Assembly: GCF_001189295.1 (NCBI RefSeq)
Contig: NZ_CP012159.1
Location: 7,991,001-8,055,000, forward strand
DNA: 64,000 nucleotides
Reading direction: 5' to 3'
Source: Chondromyces crocatus
GTDB lineage: Bacteria > Myxococcota_A > Polyangia > Polyangiales > Polyangiaceae
Shown here piece by piece: positions 9,894 through 18,517 of this stretch. Position 1 is the first letter of the stretch. The number at the start of each line of letters is the position of its first letter. The notes under the pieces were generated by a model. That model was not told the DNA's origin. It made no database searches and saw only the letters and a list, made by a program, of their open reading frames with translations. Both the position numbers and the translations under genes were made by a program.

Positions 9894-11321
9894 CTACGCA
9901 GACCGTGCTCCTCGGCGTCGATAATGGCAGCGGCGGGCTATCGCTTGATGGTGGCGGCGCCACCACGACCATCGCAGCACGGCGTCTGGTTCAGGAGGCG
10001 CGTTCCAATGGAGCCACCAGAGCAGACGTCGGACCTCGGGGACCGTCAACGGGATCAGCGGAGCGTCGTGAGCCGGTGAAGCGGACTTTTTTTCTTCTCG
10101 GCGCTTCGGCGTCTGCAGCGGCTCGCTGGACCGTCAGGAAGGTATGGGACCAAAGCGCCAAGGTGACGTGGCGATACCATCCGGTCCAACTGCGCACTTC
10201 GTAGTGATCGAGACCGACCTCGCCTTTGGCGCTTTCAAAGCTCTCCTCGATGGTCCAACGGCTGCCGGCCGCACAGGCGAGCGCTTTGAGTGGGATTGGG
10301 GCGATTGCTCCTACCACGTAGAAAGCAACATCCGGCGGATCCGTGACGCTGCGACGGAATAGGATGCCGCGTTGCCAAGACTTGGGCTCCGGGCCTTCAC
10401 AACAAGCGTACGCCCAGTCGTACCATCGTGGTCCCTTAGAACCATTGCCAGCGCTGAGACGGTGCCATTCCCTGGCAGGAAGTTGGTCCACCAGCTCGCT
10501 GAGCTTGAGCCGTCGAAAGTCCCTCCAGATGCGATGCTGACTGGACACTGCAAGCACGTACGGTTGCCGGCGCTCTTCCAGCCACCGTCATACCCTTGCT
10601 GTCTTGACCGTAGACCTCGTCTCCGACGACCCAGGAAGCGGTTACCCCAGCGTCCAGCGCTCGTTCGAGCATCTGCAAGGCCAGTTGCGGTTTGGTCGCG
10701 AAGGTCGCATCCGCAGGGATCCCGGCGCGCTCGCATCGACCGCGGTCGTCGAGCCACGACGCAGGTAGATACAGAGCGCGATCGATGAAGGTATGACCGT
10801 GCGGTGTGGCGGAAGCAAGGAAGACACCAACTTGGCAGTTTTCGATACGCCCCGCCGTCCCGCTGTACTGGCGTTGTACGCCCGCCGAGTGCGTGCCCTT
10901 CTTGAGGAATCCCGTCTCGTCGATCACGAGCACACCGCTTGGATCGCCGAGATGCTCGACGACGTAGCCACGTAGATCGTCTCGGACCGCATCAGCATCC
11001 CAACGCGCTCGACCCAGCACGTGCTGCAATGCATAGGGCGTCTGGTCGCCGACGACCTCCGCGAGCCGCCAGCCATTCTTTCTTTCCACCAGGCTGAGCA
11101 AGCCTTTGAGGTAAGCACCAGCGTGAGTCCGCACATCAGAACGCGAGAAATGCACGCCCACGCGCTTGAGCAGCTGTGACCAAGCGCTGTCCCAGACCGT
11201 GGTCAAGGCCGCCGGTGCGTGCAGTAGGGTGGCGTCCGGGCAACCCCGCGTGTCATTCGATGCCTTCGAGGGATGGGTGACCATGCATGATCACCGCCAA
11301 GAGCCAAGTGCAACTGTAGTA
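9880..11321 (-). mobile_element. IS701-type insertion sequence with terminal inverted repeats
   Basis: The ends are near-perfect inverted repeats: TAGTACTACAGTTGTAC at 9877-9893 and GTGCAACTGTAGTACTA at 11308-11324, 16 of 17 bases complementary. Flanking tetranucleotides TTAG (9876-9879) and CTAG (11322-11325) fit the YTAR-type target duplication known for IS701 elements, although they differ by one base. The element of about 1.44 kb contains one broken transposase gene on the minus strand. Confidence 0.75.
9991..11284 (-). pseudogene. IS701-family transposase, frameshifted
   Basis: The N-terminal part starts at 11284 and carries family hallmarks: [74 protein letters not shown], and [11 protein letters not shown]. 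The frame then breaks between about 10580 and 10560. Conserved-looking sequence resumes one base away with [18 protein letters not shown] and continues through SRWTIEESFESAKGEVGLDH, which should contain the catalytic Glu, to a stop at 9991. No slippery sequence is visible at the break, and one candidate correction also leaves an in-frame TGA, so I call it a pseudogene. The element is therefore probably not autonomous. Confidence 0.8.
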
Positions 11322-11324
11322 CTA
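11308..11324 (-). repeat. Right terminal inverted repeat of IS701-type element
   Basis: GTGCAACTGTAGTACTA is the inverse complement of the left repeat at 9877-9893 except for one base. Confidence 0.75.
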
Positions 11325-11524
11325 GTCTCGACTTGGGCACTTTTGACGCCGCTCTCGTCGATTGCAGAGCGGGCCAGCGAGTCTCTCAGCTTCCTTCGTA
11401 GCCCGCTTTTTCTCTAGAAAGATTCGCCTCTTTCGAGGTGCCAAAAGGCTTCCGGCACGGAGGACTCTTCAGCAAAGGAGGGGTGCAACCCAACCACCTT
11501 GCACTGGAGGTCCCCGTGCCGGAC

Positions 11525-12440
11525 ATGGTGATCGTAGGTAGCTTCCTCGCGCAGCTGCAACCCTTCGCGTCGCTGTTCACCGCCCGCACCTTCCGCACCT
11601 TCCAGGTCCTGGCGTGCGGCTGGGTCTTGGCGCTCGGTCGACATACCGTCACCATGGCCGTGCGGGCGGCCAATGCCACGCAGTGGAAGCACATCCGCAG
11701 CTTTCACCGCTTCTTCTCCAAGGCCAGATGGGGACTCGACCAGCTTGGCTTGATGCTCGTGCGTCGCATCGACCTGCGGGTGACCAAAGACCTGCCGCTG
11801 GTGGTGGCGCTCGACGACACGCTGGGACGACGTACCGGAAAGACCGTCGCCTTCGCGTCGATGCATCGTGATCCACTGCGTTCGACCAAGGTGCGGCCGG
11901 TCTTCTCTTGGGGCCACCTGTGGGTCGTGCTCGGTATCACCGTGCGGCTGTTCGACAAGATCTTCTGCTTGCCTGTGTTCTTTCGGCTCTATCGCAGCAA
12001 GAAAGTGCGCGCGCGATACAAGACGACCTACCGCACCATGCCCGAGCTTGGAGCCGAGCTCGTCGCGCTCGTTGCCAAAGCGGTGCCCCACCGTGCTCTC
12101 GTCGTGCTCGGCGATGGCGCCTACAGCAATCACCTGCTCGTCGAGCATCGACCGGCCAACGTGACCGTCGTGGGTCGGTCGCGCCTGGATGCAGCCATCT
12201 ATGCAGCCCCGCCACCTCGACAACCGGGCCAGATGGGAAGACCCCGGGTGCGAGGGGTCAAACTGCCAGCGCCAGGGCTGCAAGCCGACGCCAAGGGAGC
12301 ACCTTGGCAGTCACTCGAGGTGTTCGTCTATGGGAGGACCGTATCCGTCAACGCCGTGGGTCTTCCACAGGTGCTGCGCCAGCTCTGCACTGGTCCAGTT
12401 GGCCCGATTCAGGCAACACGCCAGAGGTCCAAGGCGAACC
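11525..12440 (+). pseudogene. DDE-type transposase, 3'-truncated
   Basis: From the ATG at 11525 the frame encodes MVIVGSFLAQLQPFASLF, then SFHRFFSKARWGLDQLGLML, an Asp-Asp motif in VVALDDTLGRRTGK and a second catalytic-type Asp in LVVLGDGAYSN. This resembles IS4/IS701-like DDE transposases. Family-like sequence stops after VFVYGRTVSVNAV, before the expected catalytic Glu. From about 12440 the open frame merely reads the antisense of an IS630 fragment until a stop at 12595. The gene was therefore truncated by a later insertion or recombination and should be inactive. The exact breakpoint, near 12360-12440, is uncertain. Confidence 0.75.
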
Positions 12441-12721
12441 CACTCGATGACCTCTGTCACAAGCGGCCTACGGATCCGCGCGGTCGCTCCGAGCGCTCAG
12501 CGGATTCGAAGGCCTTCAAGTCGCTTGTCGCGCCAAGCCGCGAGCCAACGTCGCACCGTACGCTCGTCCACCAGCAGATCGGCCGCGATCTGTAGCCGTG
12601 TGCGGCCCCGATGAGTCATCAGGATGGCCTGAACCCGATTGTGGAAGCGGCGGTCGGTTGTGGTCTGGAAGATCTCCTCGAGTTGAGTGCTCTCCCGGCT
12701 GCTGAGCTCGAGATGAACCAT
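12437..12721 (-). pseudogene. IS630-family transposase, N-terminal fragment
   Basis: From the ATG at 12721 the minus strand encodes a helix-turn-helix segment typical of IS630 transposases: ELSSRESTQLEEIFQ, RFHNRVQAILMTHRGRT, IAADLLVDERTVRRWLAAWR, EGLRIR. A TGA at 12497 replaces what is normally a Trp codon, and family-like residues (TARIRRPLVTEVIEW) continue a little further before homology ends against the truncated DDE transposase. No catalytic domain is present. It differs in sequence from the IS630-type gene at 8773, so it is a separate element. Confidence 0.75.
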
Positions 12722-12864
12722 GGTGAGCTCGACGTAGGGCTCACCCGGGCAACGTTACCGGCCGTCTGAATCAGGTCCTTCTGAGGATGCAGTTGGATGG
12801 TGCAGGTCATCCGTCGGCATACAACGACCCTCGAACGAGACCACCCAACCGCCTCCCAAAACGC

Positions 12865-13128
12865 TCACAAATTCTCAACCGATTTTAGCATTTCGGGGAT
12901 GAACGTTATGCGAGGCCTGATGAGTGTCGTTCTCACAGGACCCGGTCTCACCCGGATCGTCGCATCGTTCGGACCGAAACCGCCCGCGCTCAAAGGGTCA
13001 TCCGAAAACTCGTAGCCATAGCCGTCGTCTTTCTTCGCCTGCCCCTGAGCCTCCGCAGCAGATACCAGACTTGTCGATAGGACAGCAAAAGACAACGCAG
13101 CGATGAATCGTCGAGAGATCATTTTCAA
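12865..13128 (-). CDS. Small secreted protein downstream of gltE-like gene
   Basis: A protein of 87 residues with a clear signal peptide (RRFIAALSFAVLSTSLVSAAEA) and a mature part of about 60 residues, rich in Gly, Pro and Arg (DDPLSAGGFGPNDATIRVRP, then RTTLIRPRITFIPEMLK). It begins 58 bp after the gltE-like stop on the same strand, so it is probably the last gene of the gltC-D-E operon. The compact, motif-like C-terminus suggests a conserved periplasmic or outer-membrane peptide that binds a partner. I do not recognise a named family. The IS graveyard starts directly downstream. Confidence 0.75.
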   Translation of the reverse strand: MKMISRRFIAALSFAVLSTSLVSAAEAQGQAKKDDGYGYEFSDDPLSAGGFGPNDATIRVRPGPVRTTLIRPRITFIPEMLKSVENL

Positions 13129-13186
13129 CCCTCTGTCGGTATTCTGTTAAAGGCCTGCTCGACCAAAGCACCACCAAGAACGTTGG

Positions 13187-14626
13187 TTACTGAGTCTCAC
13201 CTGTCGCTTCCGCCGCGGCCTCTTGCTCCGCTGCGAGCTGCTTGGCTTCCGCTTCTGCTCGCTTCTGCTCTTCAGCAGTCTGGCGGTTGAACGTGATGAT
13301 CTGATCGATCTCCTCCATCCGTTCCTTCGCACGCTTCGCAGTATCTGCGAATTCGGCAGCACTGCCTGCTTTCTGGACAAACTGACCGAAAAGCGATTTC
13401 GCTTGCAACAAGACCGGCTCGGCCTCTTTACCTCCTGCCTTAGCCTTATACTCTTGAGTCAGAATGGCTTCGTTATAGTAGGCCTCAGCTCGATCAGGAG
13501 CGATCTTCTTCGCAGAGTCCAATTCTGCGCTTGCAGCCGCCACCATCTTATCAAAGTTGGCGTCGTCAATCTGTCCCCTCAGTGCCAAGGCCAAGCCGAG
13601 ATGCGCATCGTAATCGCTCGGGCGGATCTTCAGCGCCCCCCGATACGCATCCTCCGCTTGCTTGTAGCCTCTGAACTGTAGATTCACTGCTGCATAGTTC
13701 ATCTGTGCTTCAAAGAACGATGGGTCAAGACTCCGTGCGGTGTTAAATGAACCGACCGCATTGTTCAAATTACCCATTTCGACATAGATCATGCCGAAGG
13801 TATTGAAAATGGGAGCGTAGCTCGCATTCTTCCGAATGGCTTGCGAGCAAACGAGGTGCGCAAGCTCAAGAGCCTGTGTATCGACCTTCTTCTCCTTGGC
13901 CCCCGCAGTCGCGGCCACTCGTTTCCCGGTGGAACGACCCGCCTTCTGTTTCGCACTCTCGAGATAATAGATGGCGAGCTGATTGAAGGCCGGCATGAAA
14001 CCGTCATCGACGGCCAATGCACTTTGTATGAAGCGCTTCGCCCTCTGGAAATCATTTGGCCCGTCGCCATCAGCGACGCTGTTTCCGCGCCTCATATAAA
14101 GGAGCGCGAGATGGACCAAAGCTTCTACGTTTTTGTACTGCGCATCGACTACCGCAGCCTGCCTCATTTCGGCGATCGCACGGTCTACATCTTTCTCGCC
14201 GGAGCTCGCAAAGTTGTAGAGCGCCACCTGCACTCTTGCAGGATGGAACTTTGGATCCTTTTGGAGGACCTCTTCGAACGTCTTCTTCGCATCAGCGTCT
14301 TTCTTGCACCGCTGATACGCTAGGCCTGCGTTGTATAGCGCTTCCGAGAACGTTCTATCGCCCTGCTCTTTTGCTGCAGTCAGAAAGAGGTCAGCCGTAG
14401 ACTGGCACGCGCCATCATTCCAATCATTGCTTCTGTCATGCTGCGCAATCGCCTGTAGACCTGCTTTGAACTTATTCGCAGCCTCTACGGAAACGGCGTT
14501 CCCCTTGCCATCGATGACTCCCTTGCCAGCAGCGTCTTTGGCAGGCGCCGACGTCGCACCTCCGCCACCGCATCCAATAGCAAACGCCACACCAAGAATC
14601 GTGGTGATAGTGGCCAACGTTCTCAT
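13187..14626 (-). CDS. gltE: TPR lipoprotein, GltE/AglT-like
   Basis: A protein of 479 residues from the ATG at 14626, preceded by AGGAGG that overlaps the stop of the upstream gene (10-bp gap), indicating translational coupling. The N-terminus MRTLATITTILGVAFAIGC has a lipobox Cys followed by a Gly-rich linker. TPR units include EALYNAGLAYQRCKKDADAK, YAPIFNTFGMIYVEMGNLNN, SFFEAQMNYAAVNLQFRG and YDAHLGLALALRG. The C-terminus is a Glu/Ala/Gln-rich coiled coil. In Myxococcus, GltE (AglT) is a TPR lipoprotein of similar size encoded next to gltD (AgmU), and it is required for adventurous gliding. Size, lipobox, repeat content and the neighbour on the same strand agree with that assignment. It is still inference without alignment. 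Confidence 0.65.
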   Translation of the reverse strand: MRTLATITTILGVAFAIGCGGGGATSAPAKDAAGKGVIDGKGNAVSVEAANKFKAGLQAIAQHDRSNDWNDGACQSTADLFLTAAKEQGDRTFSEALYNAGLAYQRCKKDADAKKTFEEVLQKDPKFHPARVQVALYNFASSGEKDVDRAIAEMRQAAVVDAQYKNVEALVHLALLYMRRGNSVADGDGPNDFQRAKRFIQSALAVDDGFMPAFNQLAIYYLESAKQKAGRSTGKRVAATAGAKEKKVDTQALELAHLVCSQAIRKNASYAPIFNTFGMIYVEMGNLNNAVGSFNTARSLDPSFFEAQMNYAAVNLQFRGYKQAEDAYRGALKIRPSDYDAHLGLALALRGQIDDANFDKMVAAASAELDSAKKIAPDRAEAYYNEAILTQEYKAKAGGKEAEPVLLQAKSLFGQFVQKAGSAAEFADTAKRAKERMEEIDQIITFNRQTAEEQKRAEAEAKQLAAEQEAAAEATGETQ

Positions 14627-14636
14627 AGCAACCTCC

Positions 14637-17600
14637 TCACTTCTTCTCGGCTGCCTGGTCTGCCGGCTGGCTGCCACCCTTTGGCGCATCAGTTGCCGCG
14701 GTAGCCCCCACATCTCGGAAAGGAGAGCCATCGAGGTTCAGCGGTGCAGAGCGTTCGCTCAGTCCGGAACTCATGCGAGACGGTGAACCACGGAATTCAT
14801 CGACAAGGTGAAACTCGGCAGGGTACGACTTGGATAGCCATACCTCGCATGCACGCGAATACTCATCAAAGTACTGCCACTTCACTGAGTAATTGAGGCA
14901 GGTCTTATAAGCCGCCTTCGCTTGCTGCTTCTGGGGCTCGCTCGCCTCGTCAAGGCTATTGTAGTAGGTCAACCGCAGATCGTCCCAGGTCAGGTCGGCA
15001 AGCCCCGGAATCGGACCACTCTGTTTCCATTCCTTAGGAATGGGCGCTGCACGAAACTCTGCGACGAACTTGCTCCACATCTGTCCCACACGCGAACCGG
15101 AGGCGATGACCCAGCGCGGAGGCGGGGAGGGCTGAAGATTGACTACCTTCAGATATTCTTTCTCCGTCTCTTCAATCGCCGAGCGCTTCTTCTTCACCCA
15201 ATCGAGCACCTTCGTCTGGACGTGCTTCAGTACGTCCTCTCGCGTCCCAGAACCCTTGTACTCAGGGAATCGCAACTTCTCGACGTCTTTTCGCTTTTGC
15301 TCAGCGAAGAAGAAGTATGCCTCTCCTACTGCAAGAAGGACCTTGCCGAGCCGGCGATCCCTCTCCATTTCGTCGCCTCCGATCGCATCCAGTCTCTTGC
15401 GACCATCATCTGGATTCTTCCAGTAACCTCGGACCTTATTATACTCATTCACCGCCTGAGACGGATTCTTGATCTGAACATAGACCCGACCCAGCATGGC
15501 GTGAGCTTGAACTTGGACGTCAAAAGTTGCGTTTCTGTCAATCTGCGCCATCGCAGACTGCAAACGCTTTCTCGCGTTGTCCCAGTCCTCTTTATCTAGA
15601 TAGTGAGCACCAATCGCGAATGCAATTTGTGCAGCTTGCGCCGGCTTAGCGCTTCCATAGTTCTTGTTGAAGAGATCTGCGTCTTTGATTGCTTGATCCT
15701 CTTGTCCAAGCCCAAGACGCAAGACAACAGAGTCCTGTAGCGCTTCTGCAGCCTTCTCCATCTTCGGATTTTCTCTGGCGAAACGCTCGTACCAGTTCGC
15801 CGCTTCGTCGTAGACGGCGATGGCCTGGTAGTTGCCACCAATCTCGTAGATGGACTTTTTGGCGAGTTCCGTGTTGTGAAGGTTGTACTTAGGATCGATG
15901 AGAATTCGACGCGCCGCGATCGACTTCATGATGAGCCGGGCCGCTTGGAATGAGCGTGCAGCGTTATAAAGCACCTCCTCCGCGCGTTCGCATGCGGGCT
16001 CTTTCGCCTCGCACGCCTTCTCACTGTATTTCTTCCACAGGTCCATGTAAGCGGTTGCAGCCTTCTCGTAGTCCCTCAGGGCCTCTGGGCCGCCCGTCTT
16101 ATCGGCCTTCTCTACGAGTTTCTCCGCCCGGAGCCTCTCGATATCGCGCTGAATGCGAAGGAGGATTCCACACTGTTCTGAGTTGTTCTTTTCTTTGCCA
16201 CCAGTGCAATACTTGTCGATGAAGACCGGAACGTCTTGCGCCATGTCCTCGTAGCAAGATGGCCTTGGAGGATCCATGTTGGCACCAAGTATGTTTACCG
16301 ACTCCAGATAGAGTTGCGCCGCGAAGATCCCCACGTCTTTATCAGAATGGTTTATCGCCACGTCACGGAAGGCAAGCGCAGCCTCCTCCCAGTGCTGAGA
16401 CTCAAAGTACGTTCGACCACGAGCAAACTTGACCTCAACGTATTGCTCTTGCGCTTCTTTGTCTGTCTCAGGCGGCTTGATGTAACAGATGTAGCGGTTG
16501 AAAGCGGTCAACATCCCCTTCTGAGAGTCTGTAAACTCTTTGGGGATGAACTTGGTCTTATCAACGGCCTTCTTGTCTGTCTTGGCGCTGGCCGATGTTG
16601 GCAGATTGCCAGTACCTTTACGGTCGGAGCCGTCTTTATGCTTCTCTGTATAGATGTTTTGGTAGCACAGCACCGAAGCATAAGCGGCCTCTGCCGCTTG
16701 CGACCCATTTGGATCCTCAGCCACTACGGAATCAAATGCAGGGCCACATTTCTCCCAGTCCTTTTGGAAGTAGAGAAGATCAGCCATCGCATACTTGATT
16801 TTAAAGATATTGGGCCAATCCTCCTTAATGATTCGTGGGAATTCGAATCTGGAAAACTGATCCTGCTTGAAGTTCGTGACGACCTTGTCATACAGCTGCG
16901 CAGCCAGCTGCATTGTCTTCTTGTCGCCCGTCCCTCGCACCCCTCCTGAACCGACCGCTTCCAGATGCCAGGCCATTGCGGTCTCGGTAATCACTCCTGC
17001 AGTGATGTTGGCGCACTTGAGCTTATTATCTGCAGGGTGCCCCTCTTTTTCGAACTGTTGATAGACCTCAAGTTGGCGATTCAGCTCCGCCATGATGTTG
17101 TCCTTGTTTCCAGACTTCATCGCGAGCGTCGCCTCGGTAATATGGCCTTGATACACACAGTACTTCGGCCCCTTGTCCCGCTTCATCAGATCTTGATACA
17201 GCTCAATCCCTTCGCGGTAGTGGCCGGTGTCGAGATAGTTCTGTCCAAGATCATCCATCATCTTGAATGTCTTGTCCGTGCCACCTCCACTGTCACCACT
17301 CAGCGGGCGCAGGAAGTCGAAAGATCGTTTCGGATCGCCAGCTAGAGCGTAAACGGGAATGATATCCCGACGCGCAGCGATAGCCAGTTGGGCTGCATTC
17401 GGAAGCTGTGAGTACTGTTGTCCGTACTCAATGGTTTTCTTGAATTCGCTAATTGACCGCGGAAAGTCACCCTGATTCCAGTATACGTATCCCAACTTAT
17501 AATGCGCATACCCCCATACCTTGTTGTCAGGGGCAGGGTATTTCGTGACCTCGAGGTAAGACTTCTCCGCCAGTGCCCATTTAGACGGGTCACCTTGGGC

Positions 17601-18425
17601 CTCATTGAAGAAGAGTTCGCCGAATGCGAGGTAAGCATTCGGAATGAACTTCGACTGCGGCCAATTTTGGATCAGCTCAAAGTATACTTTTCGAGCCTGA
17701 TCGAGCTGTTGTGCCTGTTCATACTCATACGCGAGGTAGTACAGAACCTCGTCCGTGCATCCCGTACTTTTGGCAGGGTCAGCGGCATTGGATGATTGGC
17801 ACCACTTCGGGTATTGCGACTTTAGCAACGTGTAATATTTGATCGCTGCTTGTCGAGCCGCGACGAGAATCTTATCGGCCTTGTCGGATTCGGTCTTGAA
17901 ACCCGTCGCAGCCTTGGGATTCTTTCGCTTCGCCTCATCTGCCTTGATGGAGTTCTCAGTCTTGTCCCGGAACGCCGCCGACTCAAGCTCGACGTATCCC
18001 TCTGCCAAGCGACGCATCAGCTTGGGTCGATCAGGAGCATTTTTCGGGGTGGAACTAAACAAGCCTTCCAACCCTTGAATCTCTGTAACGAGCAGGCTGC
18101 GTACCTTGGGAGCAAGACGACTGCGTCGCTCGTCGCGCTGCGCGGAACTCTGAGAAGCTGACGGGTTCGTAGGTTTCGTCAGATCATCGCGCTTCTTTAG
18201 GTTGACGCCCTGGGGAGCCGACTTGAAGCTCACCTGAGGCTTTTTGCCCATCGTGACCTGAAGTTTTCCTCCCGGGCACGATGCCAGGGCATCCTTTGCA
18301 GCCTGCGTAACGCAGGTATCAGCTGCACTCGCCGGAGTCGACGCGATTGCACATGTGGCGACCGTGGCAGCCCCCGCCAAGGCACGAAGCGTGCGCAACA
18401 CACCCTTCTTCGATTGCTTCTTCAT
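14637..18425 (-). CDS. gltD: Large periplasmic TPR protein, GltD/AgmU-like
   Basis: A protein of 1262 residues. The ATG at 18425 lies behind GGGACGGAG and yields a signal peptide (LRALAGAATVATCAIASTPA, cleavage near SAADTC); an upstream ATG at 18491 would bury it. The protein consists of TPR-like hairpins throughout (CTDEVLYYLAYEYEQAQQLD, NAYLAFGELFFNEAQGD, WGYAHYKLGYVYWNQGDFPR, VQAHAMLGRVYVQIKNPSQA) and ends in a Ser/Pro/Ala-rich tail. AgmU/GltD of Myxococcus is a periplasmic TPR protein of about 1200 residues that forms part of the envelope-spanning gliding complex. Length, location signal and the GltE-like neighbour match. The gene uses many A/T-ending codons compared with the right half of the window. 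Confidence 0.68.
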   Translation of the reverse strand: MKKQSKKGVLRTLRALAGAATVATCAIASTPASAADTCVTQAAKDALASCPGGKLQVTMGKKPQVSFKSAPQGVNLKKRDDLTKPTNPSASQSSAQRDERRSRLAPKVRSLLVTEIQGLEGLFSSTPKNAPDRPKLMRRLAEGYVELESAAFRDKTENSIKADEAKRKNPKAATGFKTESDKADKILVAARQAAIKYYTLLKSQYPKWCQSSNAADPAKSTGCTDEVLYYLAYEYEQAQQLDQARKVYFELIQNWPQSKFIPNAYLAFGELFFNEAQGDPSKWALAEKSYLEVTKYPAPDNKVWGYAHYKLGYVYWNQGDFPRSISEFKKTIEYGQQYSQLPNAAQLAIAARRDIIPVYALAGDPKRSFDFLRPLSGDSGGGTDKTFKMMDDLGQNYLDTGHYREGIELYQDLMKRDKGPKYCVYQGHITEATLAMKSGNKDNIMAELNRQLEVYQQFEKEGHPADNKLKCANITAGVITETAMAWHLEAVGSGGVRGTGDKKTMQLAAQLYDKVVTNFKQDQFSRFEFPRIIKEDWPNIFKIKYAMADLLYFQKDWEKCGPAFDSVVAEDPNGSQAAEAAYASVLCYQNIYTEKHKDGSDRKGTGNLPTSASAKTDKKAVDKTKFIPKEFTDSQKGMLTAFNRYICYIKPPETDKEAQEQYVEVKFARGRTYFESQHWEEAALAFRDVAINHSDKDVGIFAAQLYLESVNILGANMDPPRPSCYEDMAQDVPVFIDKYCTGGKEKNNSEQCGILLRIQRDIERLRAEKLVEKADKTGGPEALRDYEKAATAYMDLWKKYSEKACEAKEPACERAEEVLYNAARSFQAARLIMKSIAARRILIDPKYNLHNTELAKKSIYEIGGNYQAIAVYDEAANWYERFARENPKMEKAAEALQDSVVLRLGLGQEDQAIKDADLFNKNYGSAKPAQAAQIAFAIGAHYLDKEDWDNARKRLQSAMAQIDRNATFDVQVQAHAMLGRVYVQIKNPSQAVNEYNKVRGYWKNPDDGRKRLDAIGGDEMERDRRLGKVLLAVGEAYFFFAEQKRKDVEKLRFPEYKGSGTREDVLKHVQTKVLDWVKKKRSAIEETEKEYLKVVNLQPSPPPRWVIASGSRVGQMWSKFVAEFRAAPIPKEWKQSGPIPGLADLTWDDLRLTYYNSLDEASEPQKQQAKAAYKTCLNYSVKWQYFDEYSRACEVWLSKSYPAEFHLVDEFRGSPSRMSSGLSERSAPLNLDGSPFRDVGATAATDAPKGGSQPADQAAEKK

Positions 18426-18517
18426 CTCCGTCCCTCTGCTACGGATACCCATGGAGATCCGCGCCAATCCGCATGCTCGAAGCTCACCCACAGGGACAGT
18501 CCCTGTCGCTCATCATT

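Noticed and set aside
9991-11284. Programmed frameshift in the IS701-type transposase
   Set aside because: No slippery heptamer is visible at the break near 10570, and one possible correction leaves a TGA in frame. Mutation is the simpler explanation.
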